From the NCBI GenBank assembly GCA_947174495.1, contig CAMWJC010000009.1, positions 1 through 63,382 on the forward strand: a stretch of 63,382 nt of DNA, read 5' to 3'. Position numbers and translations under genes: made by a program. How positions within the stretch are numbered: the first letter of the stretch is position 1; each line of letters opens with the position of its first letter. The notes under the pieces are model-generated. The model did no database searches. It was not told the DNA's origin and worked only from the letters and a program-made list of their open reading frames with translations. Below are positions 7,441-15,994 of the stretch, one piece after another. The DNA is from an uncultured Lachnospiraceae bacterium. Lineage in GTDB: Bacteria > Bacillota > Clostridia > Lachnospirales > Lachnospiraceae.

Positions 7441-10434
7441 TTATTCTTTTTCCGTTTTCACTCTGCTTTTTCCATCCAGATCCACGGGAACACATCCCTC
7501 TTCCATCATCTGCAGCATGATCGGAACAATATTAGGATCAAACTGAGAACCGGAACCCTTCGTAAGCTCGCTGATGATCACATCTTTTTCCAGAGCTTTC
7601 CGATAACATCTTTCGTTTGCCATCGTATCATAAGCATCTGCCACGCCGATAATGCGGGCAATCTGCGGAATCTCTTCTCCCTTGAGCCCCTGACAATATC
7701 CGGTTCCGTCATAACGCTCATGGTGATACTGTGCACCTTCCGAAATTCCATCAAGAGCCGTACAATCCTTCAGGATTTCACCACCTATTCTTGGATGTGT
7801 TTTCACAACCTCCATCTCTTCTTTGGTCAGTTTATCTGCTTTCTTCAGAATACTGTCCGGAATACCGATCTTACCTATATCATGCATCAGCGCTATATAA
7901 TATACCCGTTCCTGATCTTCCTGTGACATATTCATTCTTCTGGCAAGCTCTCTGGAATAATAAGCAACTCGTATGGAATGACCGTTGGTATATTGGTCCT
8001 TTGCATCGATGGCCTTCGCAAAAGCCCGAAGGAATTGATCAACGATCGTCTGATATTCCTTCTGGCGCTTTCTGATGCTTGCAATCTTAGCACGTGCAAT
8101 CAGATAACTGCCAAAAGCCAGCACTGCAATAGCCAGAATAACGCACAAAATCCAGAAAATCGGAAGCTCTGTGATCTTTTTTTCCTTGTGAATATCCACG
8201 TAATAGTCAAAACTCATTTCAGGGTCGGACAGTTCATAAACCCGCAGACAGAATCGATAATCTCCGCCGGGTAGATTGGTATAACTGATACTGCTGCTCT
8301 TTTCTTCCTTGATCTCCGTTTCCTGTTCGTCAAACCCTTCCAACCTGTAAGACATACCGCTGGCCGTGGTTCCTGTATAAGACAAGGTTGCAAAATCAAT
8401 GGTGATACGTGTAGCATTTCGGTTAAGTGTAATCTTTTCCGGATGAATATAGCTTTCTTCATCTACACGGATTTCACTGATAATCCCCAGTGGCTGAGGA
8501 TTATTCACTGCCGAAAATTTAAATGTACTGATACCGCTTCTGGTAACAAGATATAACACACCATTCTCATCTACATAATTCCAGGTATTGGCATTTAAGG
8601 AGCCCGTCAAACCGTAAGAAAATCCGTAAAGCACTGTCTGTGCCGTTCCTTCTCCCAGAAGAGCCTCTTTCTCCGCTGCAAGAATCCCGTTATTCTGCAT
8701 CATATAAAGTATGCCATCTTTTTCGTACAGGTCAAAAATACTGCCTGCGCTTTTTTCAAAGTTCTCTAATTTTCTGAAACTGCCCCCATTAAAATAATAA
8801 AGACTGCTGCCTGCACTGATAAACCATCCGTCATTGCTTTTATCCGAAAGCATTCTCAACACAACTCCCTCATTTAGGCCTTCATTAAAACCATAATTGG
8901 TAATTTCATCTCCCTTTATGGTATAAATACCGCCGCCGTCACTTCCGGCATAAAGCACGCCGTTCTCATCCTCCGCAAAACATAGGATCGTACCGTTCTC
9001 AAGGCCCGTACCGCTTCCCTGTTCGTAATTTTTGATCACCTTTCCATTCTGAATAATACTGATTCCGCTCTGGGTTCCTACTGCTATGGACCCGTCCGCG
9101 CGCTCAAAAAGCACCCGGATGCCTTCCCCGGCAAGACCTTCTTCCAGTCCGTAACAAGTAATTTCCTCTGTCTTCGGATCATAGCTCACCGCACCATGTC
9201 CATAATAAGTCGCAGCCCATAAAATTCCGTCATCCGTCACAAGCATGTAACGAATACGGTCATTTGCAAGGAATTCCGTCAGCGCATTGCTGACAGGCGT
9301 CCAATTCTCATCAAAGGCAAGCAGGCCGTCATCCGCACCTGCATAATATTCTTTCCCAAGCTTTACAATGGTGTTTAAAGCTTTTCCGTTAAGAGTGGCT
9401 GCCTCATTGGGAGTCTCAAAGCATCCTTTGGAATACTTTACAATTCCAAGGGTTGTGGAGGCCAGCCAAATATTCCCCTCATAATCCAGCGCAGCACAGT
9501 TTACAGAGGCTGCCTTTCGGTTCTCTCCAAATTCCATAAAGCTTCCATCTGCACTCAAGAGTCCAAATCCCCGCAGTCCGGAGATCAATATGGTTCCGTC
9601 AGCGCATGCCCGAATCTGATTGTGGGTAAACACATCTCCTGTGTCATAACAGGTAACCTCAAAAGAAGTTTCTGCAAGCTTTTCATCTTTAAAACGGACC
9701 CGTGCAAATTCATTGCCGGAGGTTCCAAGGTAAATCTCGCCCTGATCTCCTGACGATACACAGTAGACTTCCGAGTCTTCAAAAAACTGATCCGAAGTAA
9801 ACTGCCCAACTACTTTATCCTGATCAACCACCTGACAAATTCCCTGGTTCAGACAACACCAAACTCTTCCATAGCTGTCCACGCCAAGCGCATAGATGGT
9901 ATTTCCCATAAGCGCTTCTTCTTCAATCGGTATCAGCGCTCCATCCCTTATCTCGGCAAGTCCGGAATTGGAGGCTGCGTAGATAGTTTCGTCTTTTCCT
10001 TCCACAAAATCCCGAATGCAGAGAAAGGTGTGATCCTCTGCTCCTTCTATCTTGACAAACTGTCCGTTTTCATACACAAAAACACCGGCATCATTGGTTC
10101 CGATCCAGAGTCTTCCTTTCGAGTCCTCAAAAAGAGAACGCACGGAGGAAGAAGTAATTCCCTCCTTCTCCTCGCTGTAATTTCTGAATCGCGTCCCGTC
10201 ATACCGGATCAGTCCGCCATAGCTTCCTATCCATATGTAACCGTCCGAGGTCTGCATGACCACATTGGCTTCACCGGTAGGAAGTCCGTTTTGTTCATTA
10301 TAAATAGTAACAACATAATCCCCGAAATCATCTGTACTCTCGGAAGCTTTTACTGTAAATGACTGTGTCAGCAAAACTGCTGCTGTTACAAAGCCCAGTA
10401 ACATCTGCGTAACTCTGACCATTCTTTTCACCAT
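7441..10434 (-). CDS. Beta-propeller sensor with HD-GYP c-di-GMP phosphodiesterase domain
   Basis: This protein has about 997 residues. After a signal peptide or N-terminal anchor (about 5-35), repeated Reg_prop blades (e.g. DGYIWIGSYGGLIRYDG, RLWIGTNDAGVFVYENG) form one or two seven-bladed propellers to about residue 640. A Y_Y_Y domain (LEGFDEQE...LPGGDYRF) precedes one membrane span (about 750-775). The cytoplasmic end is an HD-GYP domain with GHSIRV, LMHDIGKIGIPD and HHERYDGTGY, all key residues present. It likely hydrolyses c-di-GMP in response to an extracellular ligand, perhaps a glycan. The ATG at 10434 follows an AGGAG site; an upstream GTG is less likely. It sits alone, followed by the dehydratase promoter. 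Confidence 0.92.
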   Translation of the reverse strand: MVKRMVRVTQMLLGFVTAAVLLTQSFTVKASESTDDFGDYVVTIYNEQNGLPTGEANVVMQTSDGYIWIGSYGGLIRYDGTRFRNYSEEKEGITSSSVRSLFEDSKGRLWIGTNDAGVFVYENGQFVKIEGAEDHTFLCIRDFVEGKDETIYAASNSGLAEIRDGALIPIEEEALMGNTIYALGVDSYGRVWCCLNQGICQVVDQDKVVGQFTSDQFFEDSEVYCVSSGDQGEIYLGTSGNEFARVRFKDEKLAETSFEVTCYDTGDVFTHNQIRACADGTILISGLRGFGLLSADGSFMEFGENRKAASVNCAALDYEGNIWLASTTLGIVKYSKGCFETPNEAATLNGKALNTIVKLGKEYYAGADDGLLAFDENWTPVSNALTEFLANDRIRYMLVTDDGILWAATYYGHGAVSYDPKTEEITCYGLEEGLAGEGIRVLFERADGSIAVGTQSGISIIQNGKVIKNYEQGSGTGLENGTILCFAEDENGVLYAGSDGGGIYTIKGDEITNYGFNEGLNEGVVLRMLSDKSNDGWFISAGSSLYYFNGGSFRKLENFEKSAGSIFDLYEKDGILYMMQNNGILAAEKEALLGEGTAQTVLYGFSYGLTGSLNANTWNYVDENGVLYLVTRSGISTFKFSAVNNPQPLGIISEIRVDEESYIHPEKITLNRNATRITIDFATLSYTGTTASGMSYRLEGFDEQETEIKEEKSSSISYTNLPGGDYRFCLRVYELSDPEMSFDYYVDIHKEKKITELPIFWILCVILAIAVLAFGSYLIARAKIASIRKRQKEYQTIVDQFLRAFAKAIDAKDQYTNGHSIRVAYYSRELARRMNMSQEDQERVYYIALMHDIGKIGIPDSILKKADKLTKEEMEVVKTHPRIGGEILKDCTALDGISEGAQYHHERYDGTGYCQGLKGEEIPQIARIIGVADAYDTMANERCYRKALEKDVIISELTKGSGSQFDPNIVPIMLQMMEEGCVPVDLDGKSRVKTEKE

Positions 10435-10561
10435 AATCGTCTCCTGTTTTATCACATAAACAAGCGTATCTTATATATTATCGTACAATTATAGTCAAAA
10501 GTAAATAGCTGAGCATGCTTTCCATAAATTATCGTTTAGCTAGATTTCAGGGATTAATACG

Positions 10562-10654
10562 AAAACCCGGATAGAACTTAAAATTCTACGTCGCCACGCT
10601 CGATAAAGCGTTCGCGAATTGGCTCCTTTAGAATTTAAGTTCTATCCGGGTTTT
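10562..10654 (+). repeat. Stem-loop R1: 26-bp stem, conserved 40-nt loop
   Basis: Arms 10562-10588 and 10629-10654 are reverse complements except for one extra A. The 40-nt loop (10589-10628) contains, read on the minus strand, the core CGCGAACGCTTTATCGAGCG. This core is shared with R2 at 10791-10872, although the two stems differ in sequence. Confidence 0.85.
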
Positions 10655-10790
10655 AAGTTATTGGCTGACGGAAAACCAGCTAATGACTCCACTACAGTCG
10701 CCTAATCCACTGTCTGGTCATCCTCTAAAACGTGGAACATTTCGCCCTAGTGAAGTTCCCAGTTGGGCTTTGCGTCATTCAATACCCCAG

Positions 10791-10872
10791 CTCCGATTAA
10801 GATAAATCCTAAAGGAAGCCATTCGCGAACGCTTTATCGAGCGTGCTGACGTAGGATTTATCTTAATCGGAG
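10791..10872 (-). repeat. Stem-loop R2: 21-bp perfect stem, conserved 40-nt loop, inverted to R1
   Basis: Arms 10791-10811 and 10852-10872 are perfect reverse complements of 21 bp. The 40-nt loop (10812-10851) matches the reverse complement of the R1 loop over most positions, including 25 identical bases in a row. R1 and R2 therefore form an inverted pair around 136 bp. Confidence 0.85.
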
Positions 10873-10911
10873 CGGAAGGCTTGAATATGTATCCCCAACT
10901 AAACGTTAACT

Positions 10912-11823
10912 TTATTTGTCTCCCCCAGAAAGCACAAGCGCTGCAACTCCGCAAAGTATCCCCGCAATTGGATAGACCACCCACGTCACGCCCCAGTTAT
11001 TCGTTGTAAAACTCCAAAACAGATAAACACAGGTTGCCAGCAGCATAATGCAGCCACACACCTTCCCCTTCAGCGCATTCCACTTTTTTCTTTCCGGAGA
11101 AGGGTTTCCTTCCTTATTATATTTTTCAATATCATATTTAGCTTTCTGCATTCCTGCATAAGTAAGAATTGGCACTGCTACGGAAATTATCAGCATAAAT
11201 ACTGCATCCAGAACCGTTTCCCTCTGCACGGCAGCCTCCCGGCTCAGCACTGCTTCGTCAAGAGCCACGCCGCCCGCAAGCTGAACGAGCAGTCCCACAA
11301 GAATCAAACCCACACCGACTGCAACTCTCACCGTAAATTTCCGGTATGCCTGATCTTTTTCTTCTTCTGTGTAAAAATCCTCAATCACCGGATGCTTTTT
11401 GGAAAACTGCTCCATCTGCAATCCCATAACCACCATGACCATCACTGCAATAATCAGAAGTGTAAAAAATACTACTGCGGCATATTCCTCATTCATTCCC
11501 GCACTTGTCAGAAACATCATCACGCTGATTCCCAGAAGGATTAATCCGATTCCTGCTGATATCCACTTGCTGAACTGATTCTTCTGCCGGTCATAACCAT
11601 AAATATCTTCTGAAAAGGTTTTTCGAATATCTCCCTGCATCAACGTATCCATACTGCAATGGAACATACTGCAAATCTGCAGGAGCTTTTCCATTTCCGG
11701 ATAACTCTGCCCCGATTCCCATTTGGATACCGACTGTCTGGAAACCTCCAACTGTTCCGCCAACTGCTCCTGGGTAATATCCTTTTGTTTTCTTAAAAAT
11801 AATAAATTTTCTGCAAAGCTCAT
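10912..11823 (-). CDS. XRE-family regulator with multi-span membrane domain
   Basis: Residues about 5-60 form a Cro/CI-type helix-turn-helix (ITQEQLAEQLEVSRQSVSKW). The remaining part has about five or six membrane spans (around 85-105, 115-137, 165-187, 205-225, 255-275, 280-298) joined by short charged loops. Such membrane-tethered XRE proteins are common in Clostridia and their signals are mostly unknown. AACGGAGGAAAG precedes the ATG. An 8-bp inverted repeat 17-49 bp upstream of the start (11840-11872) may be its own operator. It lies downstream of the exopolysaccharide operon but the 130-bp gap suggests separate expression. Confidence 0.88.
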   Translation of the reverse strand: MSFAENLLFLRKQKDITQEQLAEQLEVSRQSVSKWESGQSYPEMEKLLQICSMFHCSMDTLMQGDIRKTFSEDIYGYDRQKNQFSKWISAGIGLILLGISVMMFLTSAGMNEEYAAVVFFTLLIIAVMVMVVMGLQMEQFSKKHPVIEDFYTEEEKDQAYRKFTVRVAVGVGLILVGLLVQLAGGVALDEAVLSREAAVQRETVLDAVFMLIISVAVPILTYAGMQKAKYDIEKYNKEGNPSPERKKWNALKGKVCGCIMLLATCVYLFWSFTTNNWGVTWVVYPIAGILCGVAALVLSGGDK

Positions 11824-11839
11824 TTTCTTTCCTCCGTTT

Positions 11840-11872
11840 CAACCGTATTTTATAGTGTTTATTCTACGGTTG
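11840..11872 (-). promoter_or_regulatory. Candidate operator of the XRE regulator
   Basis: CAACCGTA (11840-11847) and TACGGTTG (11865-11872) are a perfect inverted repeat with a 17-bp spacer that contains a TATAAAAT-like -10 on the minus strand. Its place just before the XRE start codon fits autoregulation; no protein-DNA evidence. Confidence 0.4.
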
Positions 11873-11953
11873 CGCGGCGGCAACTTCTATCAATCTCATG
11901 TTGCGTTTAAGTTTTTGCGTGTATATTTTCGGTTGCATAATGCATTTTACTTC

Positions 11954-13639
11954 TCATTGAAGCTTATACAGCGTCCATACGCCCAGCCCTTTCTCGGCGA
12001 TCACCTGATAGGAGCTTATGTTCTCGTTTCCTTTAAGCAGTTCCCGAATGCGCTCCTCTCCATTTTCATAGTCAGCCGCATAAACCAGTAATGAACTGCT
12101 GCCTGTAATTGTTTCGTCCGTAATTGGCTCTTCATTTCCCATGCTCGCCAAATACACCCTCGGGTACTCTATCAGTTCATCGGAAAGCCACCAGATATGA
12201 TCTCCGGATGCCTCATTATAAAATACCACTACCGGTACATCTTTATGCTCCCGTACAAATGCCATGATCTCTTTTTCTTCTTCATAGAGGAAAAAAACTC
12301 TTCCCCGCCAAAGCGCAGTCATATCAATCAGGAGCAGGAGCAGGCAAAGTGTTCCCGGTAAAACCATTGAAAGGAATTTACTTTCCTGATGTCGGGGCAT
12401 CATTCCTTTCTTTCTCATCCTGACCTCGCTAAGCCCTTCTATACAGCTCCACATTCCATAAATAAGCAACAAACACAAAATCCCGTAAATGGGAAGCTGA
12501 TAACGATTTGAGGTCTCCCCCAGCAGAAGTGCTGTCTTGGACACAGTAAAAAAGTACCCTGCTGCCGCAAACAGCATCAACGCTGCTGCCGGATTGATTT
12601 CTCTGTCCGGAAGCTTTCCTCTCTTTTTCAAATATCCCATGGTCACCGCCAGAAGAGCAAGAAATAAAATCCAGACGCTTAAGGTATCGCTCATCACATA
12701 GTCATCAAACAGCCCCCAAAAGAACCGAAGCCTGTCCAGAGTATTGGAAGCATTGCCAAATTCACTGACTGCCTCCGTGCCCCGGTATCCTCTGAAAATG
12801 TGCGACAATGCAGGAGGATAATAAATAAGCGCCGCCAAAAGCCCTGCCGCACAGGCAGCCGCATACAAAAACAATTCCCTGATCTTCTTTTTCCGAAGCA
12901 GGTAAAAACAGAATCCTGCTCCCAAAAAGAAATGAAAAATAATGTAATAATACTGCGTCAGAAATCCCAAAAAGACCGTTAACGCTAATGGCAGCAGAAA
13001 GCTTCGAATCCGAAAATCCTGCCAAAAAACCGCCCGCAAATGGAGTGACAGACACAATAAGACAAAAAAGGTCAAAAGCTGATACATGCGGATAAACATG
13101 ACTCCGGAGATTACTGCCCCTGAGAATCCCCAGAACAAACAAACAAGAAAAGATAGGATCTCTGCCTTTTTCTCTCCCCACGCCTCTTCCCCGCATATTG
13201 CACTTCGTTCTGCCGTACTGCCACACCGGACAGCCATATAAGCCGAATAAGCCAGCAGAATATAGCTCCCCACATAGGCAATCAGATTCACCGCGATTCC
13301 CAACCACTTACTAAACACTCCCGGAAACAGCGAGCAGATTGTGTGGAACAAAAAATAATACAGAGGCGGATGCACATCCCATGACTGCATCTGCCAGACA
13401 ACATCATACCGGAAGCCCTCTCCTCCCAGTACCACAAAATCATTGCGTAGATCCTCTCTCAGCGTCCACTGCCTGTCATTGATAAATAGTCCTGCTGTCT
13501 TATTGCTGGAATAATAGGTATATAGCTCGTCCTCATGAAAGCCTGCTTTTCTGCCTCCATAATAAAAGAGCACTGCCAGCTGCAAAAGCAAAAGAACCGT
13601 CATAACGAGAATATACTGTTGTTTCCTTTTTTTGCTCAT
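11954..13639 (-). CDS. Membrane glycosyltransferase, GT39/ArnT-like
   Basis: This 561-residue polytopic protein has about ten membrane spans. It carries the acidic motif HEDELYTY (residues 35-42) in its first outside loop and DVHPPLYYFLFH further on, both typical of GT39/PMT and ArnT-type enzymes that use polyprenyl-phosphate sugars outside the membrane. A C-terminal soluble part (about 450-561) follows. It probably adds a sugar to the exopolysaccharide or a surface acceptor. GAGGG seven bases before the ATG supports the start. It is the last gene of the operon and pairs functionally with the GtrB-like first gene, which would make the lipid-linked donor (inference). Confidence 0.85.
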   Translation of the reverse strand: MSKKRKQQYILVMTVLLLLQLAVLFYYGGRKAGFHEDELYTYYSSNKTAGLFINDRQWTLREDLRNDFVVLGGEGFRYDVVWQMQSWDVHPPLYYFLFHTICSLFPGVFSKWLGIAVNLIAYVGSYILLAYSAYMAVRCGSTAERSAICGEEAWGEKKAEILSFLVCLFWGFSGAVISGVMFIRMYQLLTFFVLLCLSLHLRAVFWQDFRIRSFLLPLALTVFLGFLTQYYYIIFHFFLGAGFCFYLLRKKKIRELFLYAAACAAGLLAALIYYPPALSHIFRGYRGTEAVSEFGNASNTLDRLRFFWGLFDDYVMSDTLSVWILFLALLAVTMGYLKKRGKLPDREINPAAALMLFAAAGYFFTVSKTALLLGETSNRYQLPIYGILCLLLIYGMWSCIEGLSEVRMRKKGMMPRHQESKFLSMVLPGTLCLLLLLIDMTALWRGRVFFLYEEEKEIMAFVREHKDVPVVVFYNEASGDHIWWLSDELIEYPRVYLASMGNEEPITDETITGSSSLLVYAADYENGEERIRELLKGNENISSYQVIAEKGLGVWTLYKLQ

Positions 13640-13686
13640 ATTTGACCCTCAAATCAAGGCTGGAAGATTTTCTTTCAACCCAGTTT

Positions 13687-14697
13687 TCATGCATTTCCTT
13701 TGAACTTTTTTATTATTCTATGCACTCTCCGCGAAAGCACCGGCGTCCTCCCCAAAAGAAGTAAATATTGTTTATTCTTTTTGGTCAGGTAAGGAGAAGT
13801 CGATATCTCTCTGCGATGTTTCCTTAAATAGTCCCTGACCTGTATATAAAAGGCATTTCGCCTATTCATCTGGGAAATCGGAATATGAAGCATATAATCC
13901 AGTCTCTGAAACAGTCCGAAACGCATCGCTTCCGGCATAAGCTTTGGATACTGCCTTTCCACCACCTTAAAAACCCTGTCCGCATTTTTCACTATATCCG
14001 TAAATACCTGGGGAAATTCCTCTTCGTTCCGTGTTCTGGTATTGCTTCCATAACGATAAAACACATGGTAATCCTGCTCCGGCAAAATTGCCAATACTGG
14101 TATTTTGGGTAAAAGCCTTATCAGAAGGTTAAAATCTTCATTCAGCTCCCCTTCTGGGAAACGCTCTTCCTTAAGAAGAGAAGCATGCACCAACTTCGTG
14201 CAAAAAGAACAGTCCCCTCTGTGAAGAAGCAATTCCCGCATAAACTGTTCGCATTCCCACAACTCTGCCTGCTCGGGCGGTACACACACATCTTCCATAC
14301 GGTTTCCCTGTTCATCAATCTCATCCCGGGAGGTCTGCACCATCAACAGATTTTCCGAAAGTGCCGCTGCAAGGAGTCTCTCGTACATTTCCGGCTCAAT
14401 ATAATCATCACTGTCCACAAAACCGATGTAATCTCCCTTGGCCTGTGAAATTCCCAAATTCCGCGCCGAGGAAGATCCGCCGTTTTCCTTATGAAACACC
14501 CGCACCCTCTTATCCATCAGCGCCATCTTCTCCGCAAGGGCGCCGCTGTTATCGGTGGAACCGTCATCCACTATAATAATTTCCAGATTTCTCCATGTCT
14601 GCCTGCGGATAGAATCCACACATCTTTCTAAATAATCCACAGTATTGTAAACGGGCACGATCACGCTGATCTTTACCGGTCTTCCTGTCTCCTCCAA
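13687..14697 (-). CDS. GT2 family glycosyltransferase
   Basis: The GT-A fold domain begins ISVIVPVYNTVDYL, with VDDGSTDNSG for nucleotide binding, NGGSSSARNLG and the catalytic DxD-type DSDDY near residue 100. The C-terminal 180 residues are helical and variable, as in capsule and exopolysaccharide transferases. The start is likely the TTG at 14697, which has AGGAGG seven bases before it; an ATG six codons upstream has no ribosome site. It belongs to the minus-strand exopolysaccharide operon, 97 bp after the GT4 gene. Confidence 0.88.
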   Translation of the reverse strand: MEETGRPVKISVIVPVYNTVDYLERCVDSIRRQTWRNLEIIIVDDGSTDNSGALAEKMALMDKRVRVFHKENGGSSSARNLGISQAKGDYIGFVDSDDYIEPEMYERLLAAALSENLLMVQTSRDEIDEQGNRMEDVCVPPEQAELWECEQFMRELLLHRGDCSFCTKLVHASLLKEERFPEGELNEDFNLLIRLLPKIPVLAILPEQDYHVFYRYGSNTRTRNEEEFPQVFTDIVKNADRVFKVVERQYPKLMPEAMRFGLFQRLDYMLHIPISQMNRRNAFYIQVRDYLRKHRREISTSPYLTKKNKQYLLLLGRTPVLSRRVHRIIKKFKGNA

Positions 14698-14794
14698 ATG
14701 TTTTCCTCCTCTCATAGAGCTTCTCTCAGAGCTTCCATAATCCTTCGTTTTCCTACATCTGTTTATCTTTCCGTATTTATTTACTTTTCTGCAT

Positions 14795-15961
14795 CTATTT
14801 ATTTACCTGCATCCACCGGAACATCTTCCCCGGTGAAATCACCGGAGCCGGACTTAAAGGTCCTTTTGCTTCCGGCTCAAAATACCCGCTTTGTATTCCT
14901 ACTATCATCTTTTGCAGTGCTTTGGCAGCATGCTCTGCATTCCACAGATCCCTGACGGTCTCATATGCTGCCAGTGCCATTTTTTCTCTCTCCTCCGGGT
15001 GACGGATCAGATATTCCACCGCCTCCCGCATTTTTCCATAATTTCCTGCCGGATAGGCGATTCCGTTTACGCCCTGACGGATCAAATAGGGAACTGCTCC
15101 TGCCTGGGCATTGGCAACCACTACGCAGCCACTGTTCATTGCTTCATTGACCACTGCTCCCCAGCCCTCCAGATGATTGCTGGTAAACACATGAATATGA
15201 CATTTCTCCATAATATTCCGAACCTGCTCCGGAGTCTGAAAACCGTAAAAAGTGATTCTGTCTTCCAAACCGAGTTTTTCAGCGTCATCCCGCAGCTGCT
15301 GCTCCATTTCCCCGCTTCCGATCATGTGAATATGGCACCCTGAAACCTCTTTTGCCAGACGGATCATATTTTCCGGATGCTTCAACGGAATAAATCTTCC
15401 CGCCCAGACAATATGAACTCCCTCCTTTTCCTTCATTGCCAGTAGCTGCGCCTGAGAGTACTTTCTGGTTTCCGGAAAGTATCCCCACTTAAACATTTTC
15501 CCCGGATAAGCATGAATCAAATGAAAATCGGAGGCCACATAAGCTCCTGCACACAAAAGATAGGCCGGTGATTTCCGATAGCGGATATGTTCCCGGTACT
15601 TATGAAGCAGACCTTTGGGGGAGACTGCCTTCCATTGCCCCTCCCGGTAGAGCCGCTCGCTGATTCTTATCGTCAGTTTCCCGGCATTCAGCCGTTCCTG
15701 TACCAATTCTTCTTTATCATTCCATCCCGCAAGCAGCACATCGCTTTCCAGAATCAAATCTCTGCATCGTTTTTCTTCTTCATAATAACACAGCACATAA
15801 GGAAGTTTTTCTCCCGTTCTGCTCCATCCCATGTCAAGGCGCTCCTGCTCCATAGGCTGTGTCTGAATAAAAGCAAAATCTTCTCCCCACTGATTATAGC
15901 AGGCATTGCAAAAAGGAATCTGATGATGATTGATGTAGTTGGATATAAAGACAACTGTCAT
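14795..15961 (-). CDS. GT4 family glycosyltransferase
   Basis: This is a GT-B transferase of 388 residues. The C-terminal nucleotide-sugar domain has VWAGRFIPLKHPE, GSGEMEQQL, and the E-x7-E-like region around EGWGAVVNEAMNSGC. The N-terminal acceptor domain begins VVFISNYINHHQIPFC. Substrates are unknown. GGGAG lies seven bases before the ATG. It is in the exopolysaccharide operon, 33 bp after the other GT4 gene. Confidence 0.88.
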   Translation of the reverse strand: MTVVFISNYINHHQIPFCNACYNQWGEDFAFIQTQPMEQERLDMGWSRTGEKLPYVLCYYEEEKRCRDLILESDVLLAGWNDKEELVQERLNAGKLTIRISERLYREGQWKAVSPKGLLHKYREHIRYRKSPAYLLCAGAYVASDFHLIHAYPGKMFKWGYFPETRKYSQAQLLAMKEKEGVHIVWAGRFIPLKHPENMIRLAKEVSGCHIHMIGSGEMEQQLRDDAEKLGLEDRITFYGFQTPEQVRNIMEKCHIHVFTSNHLEGWGAVVNEAMNSGCVVVANAQAGAVPYLIRQGVNGIAYPAGNYGKMREAVEYLIRHPEEREKMALAAYETVRDLWNAEHAAKALQKMIVGIQSGYFEPEAKGPLSPAPVISPGKMFRWMQVNK

Positions 15962-15994
15962 AAGTGTTCTCCCGTCCGCTAAAGACCTTTGGCA

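Larger units (their letters stand above)
10435..10911. other. Non-coding 477-bp gap holding two long hairpins
   Basis: No supported reading frame is present. The region holds the promoter side of the HD-GYP gene (10435-10561), two large stem-loops (10562-10654 and 10791-10872) and a 136-bp middle part with smaller inverted repeats, for example an 11-bp pairing with G-T pairs between 10657 and 10687. The middle shows no protein or tRNA signal. Confidence 0.6.

Noticed and set aside
10655-10790. tRNA or small protein gene between the two large hairpins
   Set aside because: No cloverleaf, no TTCRANY T-loop, and no frame with a start and ribosome site.
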